Shown here piece by piece: positions 22,716 through 31,066 of a stretch of 40,253 bases of DNA. Made by a program: the position numbers and the translations under genes. The DNA is taken from IMG/VR virus record IMGVR_UViG_3300009788_000183, positions 1 to 40,253 of that record. One strand, 5' to 3'. The notes under the pieces are model-generated. The model worked only from the letters and a program-made list of their open reading frames with translations, was not told where the DNA came from and did not search any database. The stretch comes from a virus. Every line of letters begins with the position of its first letter. The first letter of the stretch is position 1.

Positions 22716-24457
22716 TGGCATCACAAGCCGAGATTCAACAGGAAGCGTTGCGTAGAGGGCTGGTAACTCAACAGGATCTGATTAGAGCCGAAGCGCAACG
22801 GAGAGGTTTGGTTGCAGAACAACCCGCCCCAGAGATAGCCCCAACGGCAGAGATAGCGCCGGAAGGCCCTGGTGCTCTCCAGCAAGCAGAGGAAGCCTTT
22901 CAGCAGATCCCCGGAGCTTCTGTGCTATCCGAAATAGCCGCCGGCTTTAACAGAACTGTTGCGGAAACCGTCAATTTCTTCGGTGTTGATGCCGTCAACC
23001 AGATGTTAGAGAAAACGGGTACAGACTTCCGGTTGCCTAGATCTCCTGAACCACAGGGCGAATTCATGGACCCAGGGCTCGGCAGAGACGTTGCAAGGGC
23101 CGCTGGTGAAACCGGCGCTCTAGCAGTAGGTGCTGGAGGGTTGGCCCGCAGAGCGGCAACAGCGATAGCCCCAGAAGCAACATCGACCGCTGCACAGGTA
23201 GGGCGACAATTAGGGGCTGGTTCAGTGCCCCAGGACGTTGCTGTAGGCGCTTTGGCTGGCGCAGGTGGCGAGGTCGGGGAGGATATCGGAGAGGCCGTAG
23301 GCGGCGAGACAGGCGCCCAGGTGGGTAGATTGGCTGGAGCCGTCATAGGGCCTGTGGCTGGGCAAAGCATTAAAGCCTTCACTGATAGCATTGGTGCCGG
23401 CACGCTACTTAAGCGAGCAGCGCCAGAGATCGAGACGCTTAAAACGAAGGCTTCGGATTTGTACAGGCAGGTAGATGATCTTGGCGTAACTATCAATGAA
23501 AAACCGCTTCAGGCGTTATCTCAGAAAATCGCAACGGAGGCCAAGGCAAAAGGCTTAGATCCCGATCTAACCCCGAAAGCAACGGCACTGATCAACAGAA
23601 TTGCTCGAGACACCGAAAGTCCGATGACTGTTACCGACATTGACACCTTACGAAAGGTTGCCTCAGTAGCCGCTGGCAGCATAGATAACCGGGTCGAGGC
23701 GGCCATAGGGTCTCGTGTTATCAAACAGATTGATGATTTTTTAGACAACATTCCTCCTGGGTCAATTACAGGCAGAGCGGGGGCCAGGGTTGGCTCGACG
23801 ATTAAACAAGCCAGAGACCTATCGAGCAGGGCCTTTAAGGCTGAAAAAATAGAAGATGCGCTTACTGCCGCGGCGAATACGGCGAGCGGCTTGGAAAACG
23901 GCATCCGTATAGAGTTTAGGAAGATCGTCAGCAGCGCCAAAAAAAGTCGTGGTTTTACTCCCGATGAAATCTCTGCGATGGAACAAGTTATCAAAGGCGG
24001 GAAGTTGACCAATGTCGCTAAACTTCTAGGGAAATTCGGATTCAATGAGCGGCAGGCGACCAGTTTTCTTGGAACCATGGTCGGTATTGGGGCTGGTGCC
24101 CAAATTGGCGGACCAATTGGCGCTATAGCTGTCCCTGTCGTCGGGCAAGGTTTTAGGAAATTGGCACAGGTGCTGACTCAAAATAACGCAGAGCTGGCTA
24201 GTGCGCTTGTGAGGGCTGGTAAAAACAGCAAATCGATCATGCGTGCCTATCTTGAGCATGTGCCGAAAGATCAGCGCAATTCTCAGGAATTGGCAGGTTT
24301 GTTTTTGAGCCGAGAATTCAAACCTTCAGCGATTAATGCGTTGAAGATATCTAAAGATCCTATTGTGGCTAATGCGGCTTTTATAGCCTCACTGGTAGCG
24401 ACGCAAGAGACGGAAGCCAATAGCCTCGATACTCAGAATGACGGCAACGGTGGCTAA
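22715..24457 (+). CDS. DNA-ejection protein (P22 gp16 position)
   Basis: 580 aa, ATG overlapping the preceding TAA. Begins with two EA-x-RRGLV repeats (about residues 10-17 and 25-33), then an Ala/Pro/Glu linker, an Ala/Gly-rich amphipathic region about 115-225 (AGETGALAVGAGGLARRAAT, ALAGAGGEVGEDIGEAVGGE) and a helical C-terminal half ending in hydrophobic segments (ATSFLGTMVGIGAGAQIGG). Large, Gly/Ala-rich and membrane-interacting, as expected of the gp16-type protein that acts in the host envelope. No lysozyme or transglycosylase motif was found. Confidence 0.65.
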   Translation: MASQAEIQQEALRRGLVTQQDLIRAEAQRRGLVAEQPAPEIAPTAEIAPEGPGALQQAEEAFQQIPGASVLSEIAAGFNRTVAETVNFFGVDAVNQMLEKTGTDFRLPRSPEPQGEFMDPGLGRDVARAAGETGALAVGAGGLARRAATAIAPEATSTAAQVGRQLGAGSVPQDVAVGALAGAGGEVGEDIGEAVGGETGAQVGRLAGAVIGPVAGQSIKAFTDSIGAGTLLKRAAPEIETLKTKASDLYRQVDDLGVTINEKPLQALSQKIATEAKAKGLDPDLTPKATALINRIARDTESPMTVTDIDTLRKVASVAAGSIDNRVEAAIGSRVIKQIDDFLDNIPPGSITGRAGARVGSTIKQARDLSSRAFKAEKIEDALTAAANTASGLENGIRIEFRKIVSSAKKSRGFTPDEISAMEQVIKGGKLTNVAKLLGKFGFNERQATSFLGTMVGIGAGAQIGGPIGAIAVPVVGQGFRKLAQVLTQNNAELASALVRAGKNSKSIMRAYLEHVPKDQRNSQELAGLFLSREFKPSAINALKISKDPIVANAAFIASLVATQETEANSLDTQNDGNGG

Positions 24458-24532
24458 CATGGCAGGCAATACGTTTACGCCGTATATAATCGTTAGAATT
24501 AAAATTATGGCTGCATTAACAGAAGTTCTCAT

Positions 24533-25837
24533 ATGGCAGTAGCATATACACCAGTTTCGGGCACGGTGCCACAGTATCAGGTCGATGGAAACACGATCGC
24601 GGCCGGCTATTTCCTGAAAGGCTACACCACGGGCACCACCACACCTCTGTCCATGGCGACGGACGTGGACGGCGGAACGCTCATAGCCAAATGCAAACTG
24701 AATACCCAAGGCTACCCGTTATCGAATCCGTCTGATGACACAACTGTGTTTATTCCGCACTTCAACCAGGAATATAAATTAGCCCTCTATACGAACGCGA
24801 CAGACGCCGACAACAATACGACGGCCAACGCCGATTGGGTGGTTGATAAGATCTCTCCATTCAATCCGGTAGGCGCAGTAACGGCCTCAGACGGTGACGC
24901 TACTCCGACTGTTCTAGGGGTAGGTATTCTCACCACAGGCAATACCTCTGCGACCACAATCACTGATTTTGATGACGCCCACGTAGGCCAACAATTACTC
25001 GTCATTATCAACGATGGATTTACTACTTTCGACTTCACGAGCTCGGCTTTAAACACGACAGGCAACGGTGAGGTTAATTGGATTCCTGTATCCGGGGATT
25101 CGCTCAAGTGTGTTTATGACGGCGCATCCTGGTGGTGTACGCCTTCTGTCTCGATCATGAATGAGATTGGGATCGCCGACCCGACGAAGTTCCAAGTCTA
25201 TTTCAACGACTTCTTCGATTACGACGCTAACTTCTGGGTAGTCACTTCGACCGAAGCCGGTTCGGGCAGCGCAACAGAAACCATTGTGGATGCGACTGAG
25301 CGCGGCGTGCTCCAGCTTCTTTGTGATGACGCTGATAATGACAACACTTTTATGCAGTTCGCCGGTAACTCCGGGGGCGCTGCTAGTGAACATTGGAAAT
25401 TCAATTCCGGTAAAAGGTTTGTGTTCAAGTGCCGGGTCTCAATGGATGACGTGGACCAGACCTCTATGTTCATCGGGTTGCACATTACCGACACTACCCC
25501 GGGCTTAGGTGGTGGTTCTGTCAGTGATGGCGTTATGTTCTTTGTCGATGACAATGACGCTGATGGTACGGTTGGTCTGCGTGTTAGAAAGGATGACACC
25601 CAGACAGTCACCTCGAGCATCGCGACGATGGTAGACGCTACGATGATTATCTTTACGTTGATCTACGATGGTGGAACGGTTCTCCAGCATTACGTGGACG
25701 ATGTTCTGGTCGGAACCTCGGTCACGACGAACCTTCCCGATGACGAAGAACTAGCGATATCCTTCGGGGTCCAGAACGGGGAGGCCGCTGCCAATCGTCT
25801 CAAGATAGATTATATCCATGTGGTGTCTGAACGATGA
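24533..25837 (+). CDS. tail fibre with lectin-like C-terminus
   Basis: 434 aa, ATG. Residues 1-107 form a virion-anchor domain (QVDGNTIAAGYFLKGYTTGT, CKLNTQGYPLS, TTANADWVVD) shared with the next gene. Residues about 110-200 are a second beta unit (GQQLLVIINDGFTTFDFTSS). Residues about 215-434 form a ConA/LamG-like sandwich (FNDFFDYDANFWVVTS, FVFKCRVSMDDVDQTSMFIG, GVMFFVDDNDADGTVGLRV, LIYDGGTVLQHYVDDVLVG). Expected to bind a surface glycan. The ribosome site is weak and the 75-base gap before it may hold a promoter. Confidence 0.75.
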   Translation: MAVAYTPVSGTVPQYQVDGNTIAAGYFLKGYTTGTTTPLSMATDVDGGTLIAKCKLNTQGYPLSNPSDDTTVFIPHFNQEYKLALYTNATDADNNTTANADWVVDKISPFNPVGAVTASDGDATPTVLGVGILTTGNTSATTITDFDDAHVGQQLLVIINDGFTTFDFTSSALNTTGNGEVNWIPVSGDSLKCVYDGASWWCTPSVSIMNEIGIADPTKFQVYFNDFFDYDANFWVVTSTEAGSGSATETIVDATERGVLQLLCDDADNDNTFMQFAGNSGGAASEHWKFNSGKRFVFKCRVSMDDVDQTSMFIGLHITDTTPGLGGGSVSDGVMFFVDDNDADGTVGLRVRKDDTQTVTSSIATMVDATMIIFTLIYDGGTVLQHYVDDVLVGTSVTTNLPDDEELAISFGVQNGEAAANRLKIDYIHVVSER

Positions 25838-27687
25838 CGGCTATCTATAAACCTGTTTCAGGCATCGTCCCACAGTTTCAAGTTGACGGTGACACGATCG
25901 CGGCGGGTTACTTTCTTAAGGGCTATACAACTGGAACCACTACGCCTTTATCTATGGCGACCGATGATACCGCCGGAACCTTGTTGGCTAAATGCAAGCT
26001 CAACACTCAAGGCTACCCTTTATCTAACGATTCCGACGACACCACGGTTTTCATCCCATACTTCAATACCAAATACAAACTCGCGCTATATAGAAACGAA
26101 GCAGATGCGGATGCCAATACGACGGCTAACGCAGATTGGGTCGTCGACACCATCACAGTTAACAACGATGCAAACGGTTTGAACTACAACTCTGGCGAAA
26201 CCGGCGCAGTAGATCGACTTATCCAATCTTGGATGCGAGAAACCGTGAGAGCGGGCGACTTCATGACCGCAACGCAACTTGCAGATGTTCTGGCAGGGAC
26301 CTTGGGAGAGGATGTTGTTTTACCGCTTCAGGCGGCTTTAGATACCGCGAAAATGGTCTTATTGCCAGGTGGAAAATGCTTGATCAGTACGGGGCTAACT
26401 AAATCGACGGACGGTGGTGGCATCGTAGGGCAAGGTCTTTTTGAGAGCGAGATCGTCGGTAACTTCTTGGCGGGAGATATTCTGCATTTTGATGGATCGG
26501 CTGCAACGCTAGACCGTCTCGATATAAGACACTTCTCTGTTCTTTCGAGCGTGGTGAAAACCAGCGGCTCGGGCATTCATTTTCAGGAAGTCAAACATCT
26601 CAGCGTGATCAACGTCCATTGTGGTCGCCAGGACGATATACCGACTCACAAGTTATGGGACGGGTACGAATTAGACGTTGTAGAGAACGCCAACTTTGAC
26701 AACATCTGGTCTATCGCCGGTAACGATGGAATGATTGTTAATGACAGCGCCTCGAGTCTGAATTGCGCGCTAATCAACGTGCGCGGTGGACGAATAAGCT
26801 GTGAAAATATCGGTCTTCTGATAGGGGGGGGTGTTGCTGCTTTCTATATGGACGCTGTTGACATTAACGACTGTGATACGGCATTAGTCAGGATAGACCA
26901 AAGCCTTTTCGCAGACGGAAATACAGGCATTCGGTTCGGCCCTGGCACATTTATCGATGGACAAAGTGTCGAAGGTACGAGAATCGCGACGGGCATTGAA
27001 ATAAACGACGCTAACTTTGGTGAACTTGACATCCTCGGTACGCGCCTTTCGGTGTTAAAACATGGAATCCATGTCCAAGCAGCCAGCGCAACAACAACAG
27101 AAATTAACATGGTTGGGGCCACGGTCAGAAACATCGACAACGACGGCATATTTATTGAAGCCGACCTCTTTGTGCTAAGAGTGAACGCCACCAAATTCAA
27201 AAACATTACCGGGCTTGGCGTTAACTCCACTGTAGATTTTTCTGGTAATGCCGAGGGAACCGGCGTATTTATTTTCCCTGACTGTACGTTTGAAAGCATT
27301 ACTGGCGACAACGTAGATTGGGCCGACATCCCACCACTGCCCGGAACCGCATTTCCAATAGAGATTGCGGATGATGCCGCCTTTTCATTTACCCCACGAG
27401 ACAACGGAGCTAACGGATCTGCTGGGCTTGTTTTTATCTGGCAGGGGACAGGCGCAAATTTCCTTCATGGGTTTTACAGTGCCAAGTCTGGCGGGGCGAC
27501 CATGACCGCTTTGAACAGCACTAATTTCGATGTGACCACTGGCGCATTGACTGGTACAGACGGGGTAGATACCAATCAAACCGTTTCCGCGCACACGGAC
27601 AAGAAAATCTATATCGAGAATAGATTGGGTTCGTCTGTAACTTACAACGTTCACGTATTGGCCGCTCACCCGGGAGGGACTGGATGA
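25834..27687 (+). CDS. tailspike-like beta-helix protein
   Basis: 617 aa, ATG overlapping the fibre's stop (ATGA). Residues 1-107 repeat the anchor domain of the upstream fibre. Residues about 130-505 are a right-handed beta-helix with repeated short Val/Ile strands and Asn/Asp turns (GIHFQEVKHLSVINVHCG, GYELDVVENANFDNIW, GIEINDANFGELDILGTR, GIHVQAASATTTEINMVG), similar to pectate-lyase-fold tailspikes that cut host polysaccharide. The final 100 residues are a separate beta domain (FIWQGTGANFLHGFYSAKSG). A depolymerase is inferred; catalytic acids cannot be fixed. Confidence 0.8.
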   Translation: MTAIYKPVSGIVPQFQVDGDTIAAGYFLKGYTTGTTTPLSMATDDTAGTLLAKCKLNTQGYPLSNDSDDTTVFIPYFNTKYKLALYRNEADADANTTANADWVVDTITVNNDANGLNYNSGETGAVDRLIQSWMRETVRAGDFMTATQLADVLAGTLGEDVVLPLQAALDTAKMVLLPGGKCLISTGLTKSTDGGGIVGQGLFESEIVGNFLAGDILHFDGSAATLDRLDIRHFSVLSSVVKTSGSGIHFQEVKHLSVINVHCGRQDDIPTHKLWDGYELDVVENANFDNIWSIAGNDGMIVNDSASSLNCALINVRGGRISCENIGLLIGGGVAAFYMDAVDINDCDTALVRIDQSLFADGNTGIRFGPGTFIDGQSVEGTRIATGIEINDANFGELDILGTRLSVLKHGIHVQAASATTTEINMVGATVRNIDNDGIFIEADLFVLRVNATKFKNITGLGVNSTVDFSGNAEGTGVFIFPDCTFESITGDNVDWADIPPLPGTAFPIEIADDAAFSFTPRDNGANGSAGLVFIWQGTGANFLHGFYSAKSGGATMTALNSTNFDVTTGALTGTDGVDTNQTVSAHTDKKIYIENRLGSSVTYNVHVLAAHPGGTG

Positions 27688-28067
27688 CTAGCGTAACACC
27701 TACAGAGCCAACCATTACCGGCACAGGGCCGTGGGTAAATGAACGCAAGGTAGCCTGGGAAGCCTGTGGAGAAAGCGGCGAGGTAGATGTTGGGTTTGTG
27801 TCCGACTTTGCCAGCACACCACGGATTCTATGGGCCATCTTCCCGCCGATGGGGAAATACAGTATCGCAGCTCTCACTCATGACGATCTATATAAATTCA
27901 ACAAATTCAAGCGCAAGGTGTGCGATCAAATATTCCTCGAGTTAATGGTTTTTCTGGAGGTCAAGCCCTGGGCCAGAAACACAATGTACAGCGCCGTTCG
28001 AATGGGTGGGTGGAGGCCATACAGGAAGCACAAGAAAAAGCTCAAAGCAGCCCGTACGCAACCATAG
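27684..28067 (+). CDS. DUF1353 family protein
   Basis: 127 aa, ATG overlapping the spike's stop. The motif GFVSDFASTPRILWAIFPPM (residues about 41-60) followed by ALTHDDLY is diagnostic of DUF1353, found in phage late regions close to fibre and lysis genes. The D-F-A-S-x-P and H-D residues are invariant; a peptidase-like role has been proposed for relatives but is unproven. Last rightward gene before the leftward operon; it overlaps that operon's last gene tail to tail by 26 bases. Confidence 0.8.
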   Translation: MTSVTPTEPTITGTGPWVNERKVAWEACGESGEVDVGFVSDFASTPRILWAIFPPMGKYSIAALTHDDLYKFNKFKRKVCDQIFLELMVFLEVKPWARNTMYSAVRMGGWRPYRKHKKKLKAARTQP

Positions 28068-28197
28068 CCACACCGATACCACATAAGACAGTCATCCAGA
28101 ATATTCGCCAGTTGCTGAACACCGGCCCCCTGTACTCTGGGTCAGTTTCATATTCTCGATTGAGTCGATCGAGTCGTCGCTGGTTCAAATCGTTCAT
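28042..28197 (-). CDS. small membrane protein, last leftward gene
   Basis: 51 aa. The ATG at 28197 overlaps the upstream stop (ATGA). Charged N-terminal helix (NDLNQRRLDRLNREYETDPE) and one C-terminal transmembrane segment (about 30-51, WRIFWMTVLCGIGVAMVAYG). Predicted topology: a cytoplasmic N-terminus with the short tail in the membrane or outside. Convergent overlap with the DUF1353 gene on the other strand. Function unknown. Confidence 0.6.
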   Translation of the reverse strand: MNDLNQRRLDRLNREYETDPEYRGPVFSNWRIFWMTVLCGIGVAMVAYGLL

Positions 28198-28529
28198 TTC
28201 AAATACCCGTTTTTGTCCCACCATGCCAAAGTGCGTAGGTGGCCTTCCAGAATGTATCCGTCCAGAGTTGATGTTGAATAGTGTGGTGAGCTAACCCGGC
28301 GATCGATCGCGTCATGGCAGCTACTACAACCGAACACCCCGCAACAATCTGGCGGTTTCTGACCCATGCCTGCAACGCCGCCGCGCCTGATATGGCACAA
28401 CACCGTTGTCTCAGGATCACCATTACAAATTCCCGGTAAACGGAGGTGACACTGTTGACCGCGGGCTGATTTGCGTAGTTTGCTCACAGAACTTCCCAAC
28501 CTCGAGTTCTGGCCCCTAACACGTGCCAT
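28194..28529 (-). CDS. DUF1364 nuclease-like protein
   Basis: 111 aa from the ATG at 28529 (an earlier in-frame ATG at 28568 would lengthen it with no family match). It carries the DUF1364 signature: KLRKSARGQQCHLRLPGICN, HIRRGGVAGMGQKPPDCCGV and CSSCHDAIDRR. Four Cys and two His suggest an HNH/zinc-finger (treble-clef) nuclease fold of the kind seen in the ninR region of lambdoid phages. Likely works with the NinB and ERF-like proteins in recombination. It overlaps the HTH gene by 46 bases. Confidence 0.82.
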   Translation of the reverse strand: MARVRGQNSRLGSSVSKLRKSARGQQCHLRLPGICNGDPETTVLCHIRRGGVAGMGQKPPDCCGVFGCSSCHDAIDRRVSSPHYSTSTLDGYILEGHLRTLAWWDKNGYLK

Positions 28530-28723
28530 TGGGTTTTGTCTCTGAGGCCACAACCGAGCCAGACGCATAACTTATTTACAAACCTCGGTGTTGGATGACG
28601 GTTGCCCAATTTCATATCAGACAAGTAAGCGGTAGATACTTCTAACTCTCGTGCAATTGATGACTGCGTTGCTTCTGATTTGAATACCGCAGCGGCCAGC
28701 GCAACTGAAAATTCACTTCTCAT
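28484..28723 (-). CDS. XRE-like helix-turn-helix protein
   Basis: 79 aa. The ATG at 28723 overlaps the upstream gene's end and follows GGAGTCAGAGA. HTH: QSSIARELEVSTAYLSDMKL then GNRHPTPRFVNKLCVWLG, the helix-turn-helix of the Cro/CI family, with the LSDMKLGNR recognition-helix region. C-terminal residues after 62 are not part of the family core. Probably a DNA-binding regulator of the leftward operon or of the lysogeny/lysis switch. Confidence 0.7.
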   Translation of the reverse strand: MRSEFSVALAAAVFKSEATQSSIARELEVSTAYLSDMKLGNRHPTPRFVNKLCVWLGCGLRDKTQWHVLGARTRGWEVL

Positions 28724-28916
28724 TCTCTGACTCCAGCGCCTCTTCAGCAACACACGGGAAGCACCATTGATCGCCGGTATACCTCGCTGTTCTTATCAAG
28801 TTTTCGTGATCCTTACACGAACCTTCCGTCCAGTGCTCACAGCCCGTGCGTGCGATGATGGTTAGCGCGATTCGGTAGCGTTCGATTTCTTTGAGTACGT
28901 GGGCATTTTCACTCAT
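28713..28916 (-). CDS. Cys-rich hypothetical protein
   Basis: 67 aa, ATG overlapping the NinB-like stop (ATGA). Cys pattern: C26-x-H...C33-x-x-H..., then C52-x-x-C55 (GCEHWTEGSCKDH, WCFPC), consistent with one zinc site. Similar short proteins sit near ninB/DUF1364 in other phages. Function unknown. Confidence 0.6.
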   Translation of the reverse strand: MSENAHVLKEIERYRIALTIIARTGCEHWTEGSCKDHENLIRTARYTGDQWCFPCVAEEALESENEK

Positions 28917-29329
28917 TCTGGCTCCGGTATCACAACCCCGTCCTCAGCAGCGAGACGCAGCATTGTGTCGATCAGTTTGCTATAATCTTCTCTGGTGAGT
29001 TTGGCGCTGGTCATTTTTGGGATCTGTCGAATCTGGCCGCGGTGGCGAATAGTTTTTAGAACGCCGAAAGTCTCGCAGCAAACGATATCGTAATGAATCC
29101 ATTGCTCTGATTCTTTCGCTGAATAACCAACGTGATCGCCCCATAGATTGATGCCTTTCCAATAATATCCCCTTTGAAAATCCGTATGCTCTGGCTTGAC
29201 CTTCTTAACTACGAAATCAACACCTAGAGGACTATTCAACGGCAAGTGTTTCGCAACCCAATTACCCGCCTTTTCCTCTAGGTGCCGTAGGATATCGTCT
29301 GCGTCACGAGTGCCGAGGCGTATCTTCAT
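28913..29329 (-). CDS. NinB-like recombination protein
   Basis: 138 aa, ATG overlapping the next upstream gene's stop. The pattern DFQRGYYWKGINLWGDHVGY, then YSAKESEQWIHYDIV and a C-terminal MTSAKLTREDYSKLIDTMLR with a final VVIPEPE, matches NinB-type recombination mediators: an aromatic start followed by an E-x-x-x-x-(W/H) helix and a late S-T/A-x-L-T...DYxxxIDxxxxxAAxxGV motif. Part of the recombination cluster with the ERF-like gene and DUF1364. The specific family call is tentative. Confidence 0.6.
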   Translation of the reverse strand: MKIRLGTRDADDILRHLEEKAGNWVAKHLPLNSPLGVDFVVKKVKPEHTDFQRGYYWKGINLWGDHVGYSAKESEQWIHYDIVCCETFGVLKTIRHRGQIRQIPKMTSAKLTREDYSKLIDTMLRLAAEDGVVIPEPE

Positions 29330-29631
29330 GCAGCTTTAATCGCTTTACGGAACATACGGCGGATAGCGGCGTAACCTAGTTGGTCGTTTACATAGGCAAT
29401 GCCCATGTTGTATCGGTCTGAACAAAATCCTTGCAAGAAATAAAAGGCCTTGTTCCCGAAATCATCCCCCGCTTTAGTAATGGCACCTCCAGCACACCAA
29501 CAAACAGCTTGCTCACTGCGCGCGTCTACAGTAGTTCCATATTCATCTTTAGCGTAGGCATTCTGCGTCCACCGTTTCTTATCTCCTATAAGGTCATAGG
29601 CTTCTTGCAGTATTTGTTTTGTGGTTTTCAT
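29326..29631 (-). CDS. DUF6197-like hypothetical protein
   Basis: 101 aa, ATG. Helical N-terminus (TTKQILQEAYDLIGDKKRWT) and a conserved CWCAGGAITKA segment (residues about 43-53), the pattern of DUF6197-type phage proteins. Two Cys and a C-terminal basic helix (AIRRMFRKAIKAA). Function unknown; it lies between NinB and the annealing-protein gene. Confidence 0.6.
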   Translation of the reverse strand: MKTTKQILQEAYDLIGDKKRWTQNAYAKDEYGTTVDARSEQAVCWCAGGAITKAGDDFGNKAFYFLQGFCSDRYNMGIAYVNDQLGYAAIRRMFRKAIKAA

Positions 29632-29640
29632 GATTTTTTC

Positions 29641-29715
29641 TCAACAAAATGTAGCTAGTGCACCGAGCAGGTATAAGCCTGCCCAGAACAAATAAAAACT
29701 ACTCCATTTTCGCAT
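29641..29715 (-). CDS. 24-aa candidate membrane peptide
   Basis: ATG at 29713-29715, overlapping the 3' end of the annealing-protein gene by 17 bases, and ending 9 bases before the next gene. The product is MRKWSSFYLFWAGLYLLGAL plus four residues: a positively charged start followed by one unbroken hydrophobic segment, like known phage single-pass micro-proteins. The hairpin-like GCAGG/CCTGC in this gap lies within it. Small size makes chance a real alternative. Confidence 0.35.
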   Translation of the reverse strand: MRKWSSFYLFWAGLYLLGALATFC

Positions 29716-30331
29716 GGTCTACAGTTTCTGAATCGCCTTGCGGTTTTGTGGCACCCGCCCAGTCCCGTTCCTCGGTGGTAAATACTGAGCCTTTCGTTGG
29801 TGCCCGCCAAAGGATGCGGAAATCTTCTTTACCTATCATCCGCTGAAGTGCGTCTGTGGCAGTCTGTAACTGGTTGACGTTGTCCGCTTCGTCGGCCTTC
29901 ACCTTGAATGTGTCCAGCATGTGCCAGTGTTCTCTTATCTTGTCCAAGTAGCGAATGAAATACAGAACAATCTCATCTTCACGGTGACTTTGCATTTCAT
30001 CGGCTGTCGCTACATCGACACCAAGATAACCGGCACTGGCTAGAGCGCGACCTATGGCTGACGTTTCGCAGTTCTCCAGCATGGAAGATGCGTTGATTTT
30101 CGATGCGGCTTTCTTTTCTTCGGCATGACCGGTTGATATAATGCGGTCACGGTCACGAATGACGCACTTGAACCGAACGGTTTCATCGTCAGCTTGTAAA
30201 AGTTGTGTGTCGATCGCCCATTGTTCCCCATGATCGGCGCGCATTTGTTTGATACGCAACGCAACCGTCTGGTAATCCCTGCCATGAATCGGGACAATAC
30301 CATCTACGACCGCTTTCTTGTTGTCAGTCAC
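29699..30331 (-). CDS. ERF/Rad52-like single-strand annealing protein
   Basis: 210 aa, GTG start overlapping the previous stop (GTGA). The motif LENCETSAIGRALASAGYLG (residues about 85-104) after the pattern TVRFKCVIRDRDRIISTGHA (51-70) is the conserved core of ERF/Sak-type annealing proteins: beta strands, then an A-E-E-K..A helix, then E-T-x-A-I-G-R-A-L-x-x-x-G-Y. These proteins coat single-stranded DNA and pair complementary strands during phage recombination. Length matches the family. NinB and DUF1364 partners lie downstream. Confidence 0.7.
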   Translation of the reverse strand: MTDNKKAVVDGIVPIHGRDYQTVALRIKQMRADHGEQWAIDTQLLQADDETVRFKCVIRDRDRIISTGHAEEKKAASKINASSMLENCETSAIGRALASAGYLGVDVATADEMQSHREDEIVLYFIRYLDKIREHWHMLDTFKVKADEADNVNQLQTATDALQRMIGKEDFRILWRAPTKGSVFTTEERDWAGATKPQGDSETVDHAKME

Positions 30332-30540
30332 GTCGTAAGCTCCAGTATCTCAGCCGCCAGAGAACCGATTGTATCGTTGTCGCTATCTATCTTATCCACT
30401 GTTACGGCCCCCATCCCTGATACAACGTGGTAGGCCAGTTCGTGGGCAGCCTCTTCGTCCTCAGCCTCGACATTGAGGCTGAACCACATCTGATTGGTGA
30501 AAGGCAGTTCGCAGACACCAGTGATTCTGTATTTATTCAT
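30328..30540 (-). CDS. hypothetical protein, 70 aa
   Basis: ATG overlapping the upstream gene's stop region. A beta N-terminus (YRITGVCELPFTNQMWFSLN), then a helix (AEDEEAAHELAYHVVSGM) and beta strand (VTVDKIDSD). The alpha/beta pattern resembles small DNA-mimic or ferredoxin-like proteins. No family recognised. Confidence 0.6.
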   Translation of the reverse strand: MNKYRITGVCELPFTNQMWFSLNVEAEDEEAAHELAYHVVSGMGAVTVDKIDSDNDTIGSLAAEILELTT

Positions 30541-30817
30541 GTACCACTTCCTTTTCGGTGTATAGGGATGTTTCGTCAGGGTCTAAGGGGAGCATCCACT
30601 CAACGGGCCAGCAAGCATCCGGTCCCGTGCCCTGAAATTCAGATTCCGGCAAAAGCCCATATCTCAAAAACTCCCCCGGGTTTGAGCAACTGTCCTGTAG
30701 AGATCTTGTCCACGAATCCACCGTCACAACCTTGCCTATAAAATGCTCGCCCTCAAGTTCACAAGCCATCTCAGGCGGCTTCCACGTAATCACACACTTA
30801 GTCCCTACTGGATACAT
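30533..30817 (-). CDS. hypothetical protein, SH3-barrel-like
   Basis: 94 aa, ATG. The pattern YPVGTKCVITWKPPEMACEL, HFIGKVVTVDSW and CWPVEWMLPLDPDE suggests a small five-stranded barrel like SH3/Tudor-type folds in phage early proteins. Preceded by a GGGAGATAGAG ribosome-site-like sequence. Function unknown. Confidence 0.6.
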   Translation of the reverse strand: MYPVGTKCVITWKPPEMACELEGEHFIGKVVTVDSWTRSLQDSCSNPGEFLRYGLLPESEFQGTGPDACWPVEWMLPLDPDETSLYTEKEVVHE

Positions 30818-30844
30818 CTCTATCTCCCGGCTAGTTCGTTAAAG

Positions 30845-31066
30845 CTATACATGCTCGCGTTCGTCCTCGGTTAGAAATACTTCTAGGTGAACATCCTTTT
30901 CTGACGGGAGCGCAACTTGGCCGTCTTCATTGAAAAAATGCATATCGTCAAATCGCATCGACCCGCTAGTTCCCATCCAGGCCATTGAGATAGGCGAGAA
31001 CTCGACCGGCATATTGTCTGGCAACGTTTCCAGCATCGCGCGAATCTCTTTAACGGTTGTTTTCAT
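30845..31066 (-). CDS. first gene of leftward operon, hypothetical
   Basis: 73 aa, ATG after an AAGGCG ribosome site. N-terminal helix (TTVKEIRAMLETLPDNMPVE) then a beta-rich acidic half (MRFDDMHFFNEDGQVAL, HLEVFLTEDE). Similar to many small early phage proteins in which T-V-K-E-(I/L)-x-x-x-L-x-x-(L/M)-P is conserved. First gene after the divergent promoter. Confidence 0.6.
   Translation of the reverse strand: MKTTVKEIRAMLETLPDNMPVEFSPISMAWMGTSGSMRFDDMHFFNEDGQVALPSEKDVHLEVFLTEDEREHV

Noticed and set aside
22900-23496. Long open frame on the minus strand (198 codons)
   Set aside because: It is antisense to the large ejection-protein gene, is Pro/Ser/Ala low-complexity, and has no upstream ribosome site; it mirrors the Ala/Gly-rich codons of the sense gene.
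23521-24078. Second long minus-strand frame (185 codons)
   Set aside because: Also antisense to the same ejection gene, with Leu/Ser-rich composition typical of a shadow.
24459-24542. 27-aa frame between the ejection and fibre genes
   Set aside because: No ribosome site, and it runs into the fibre start; a TATAAT at 24485-24490 has no matching -35, so I did not call a promoter either.
26844-27404. 186-codon minus-strand frame in the spike gene
   Set aside because: Antisense to the beta-helix; its composition reflects the reversed Ile/Asn repeats and no start signal is present.
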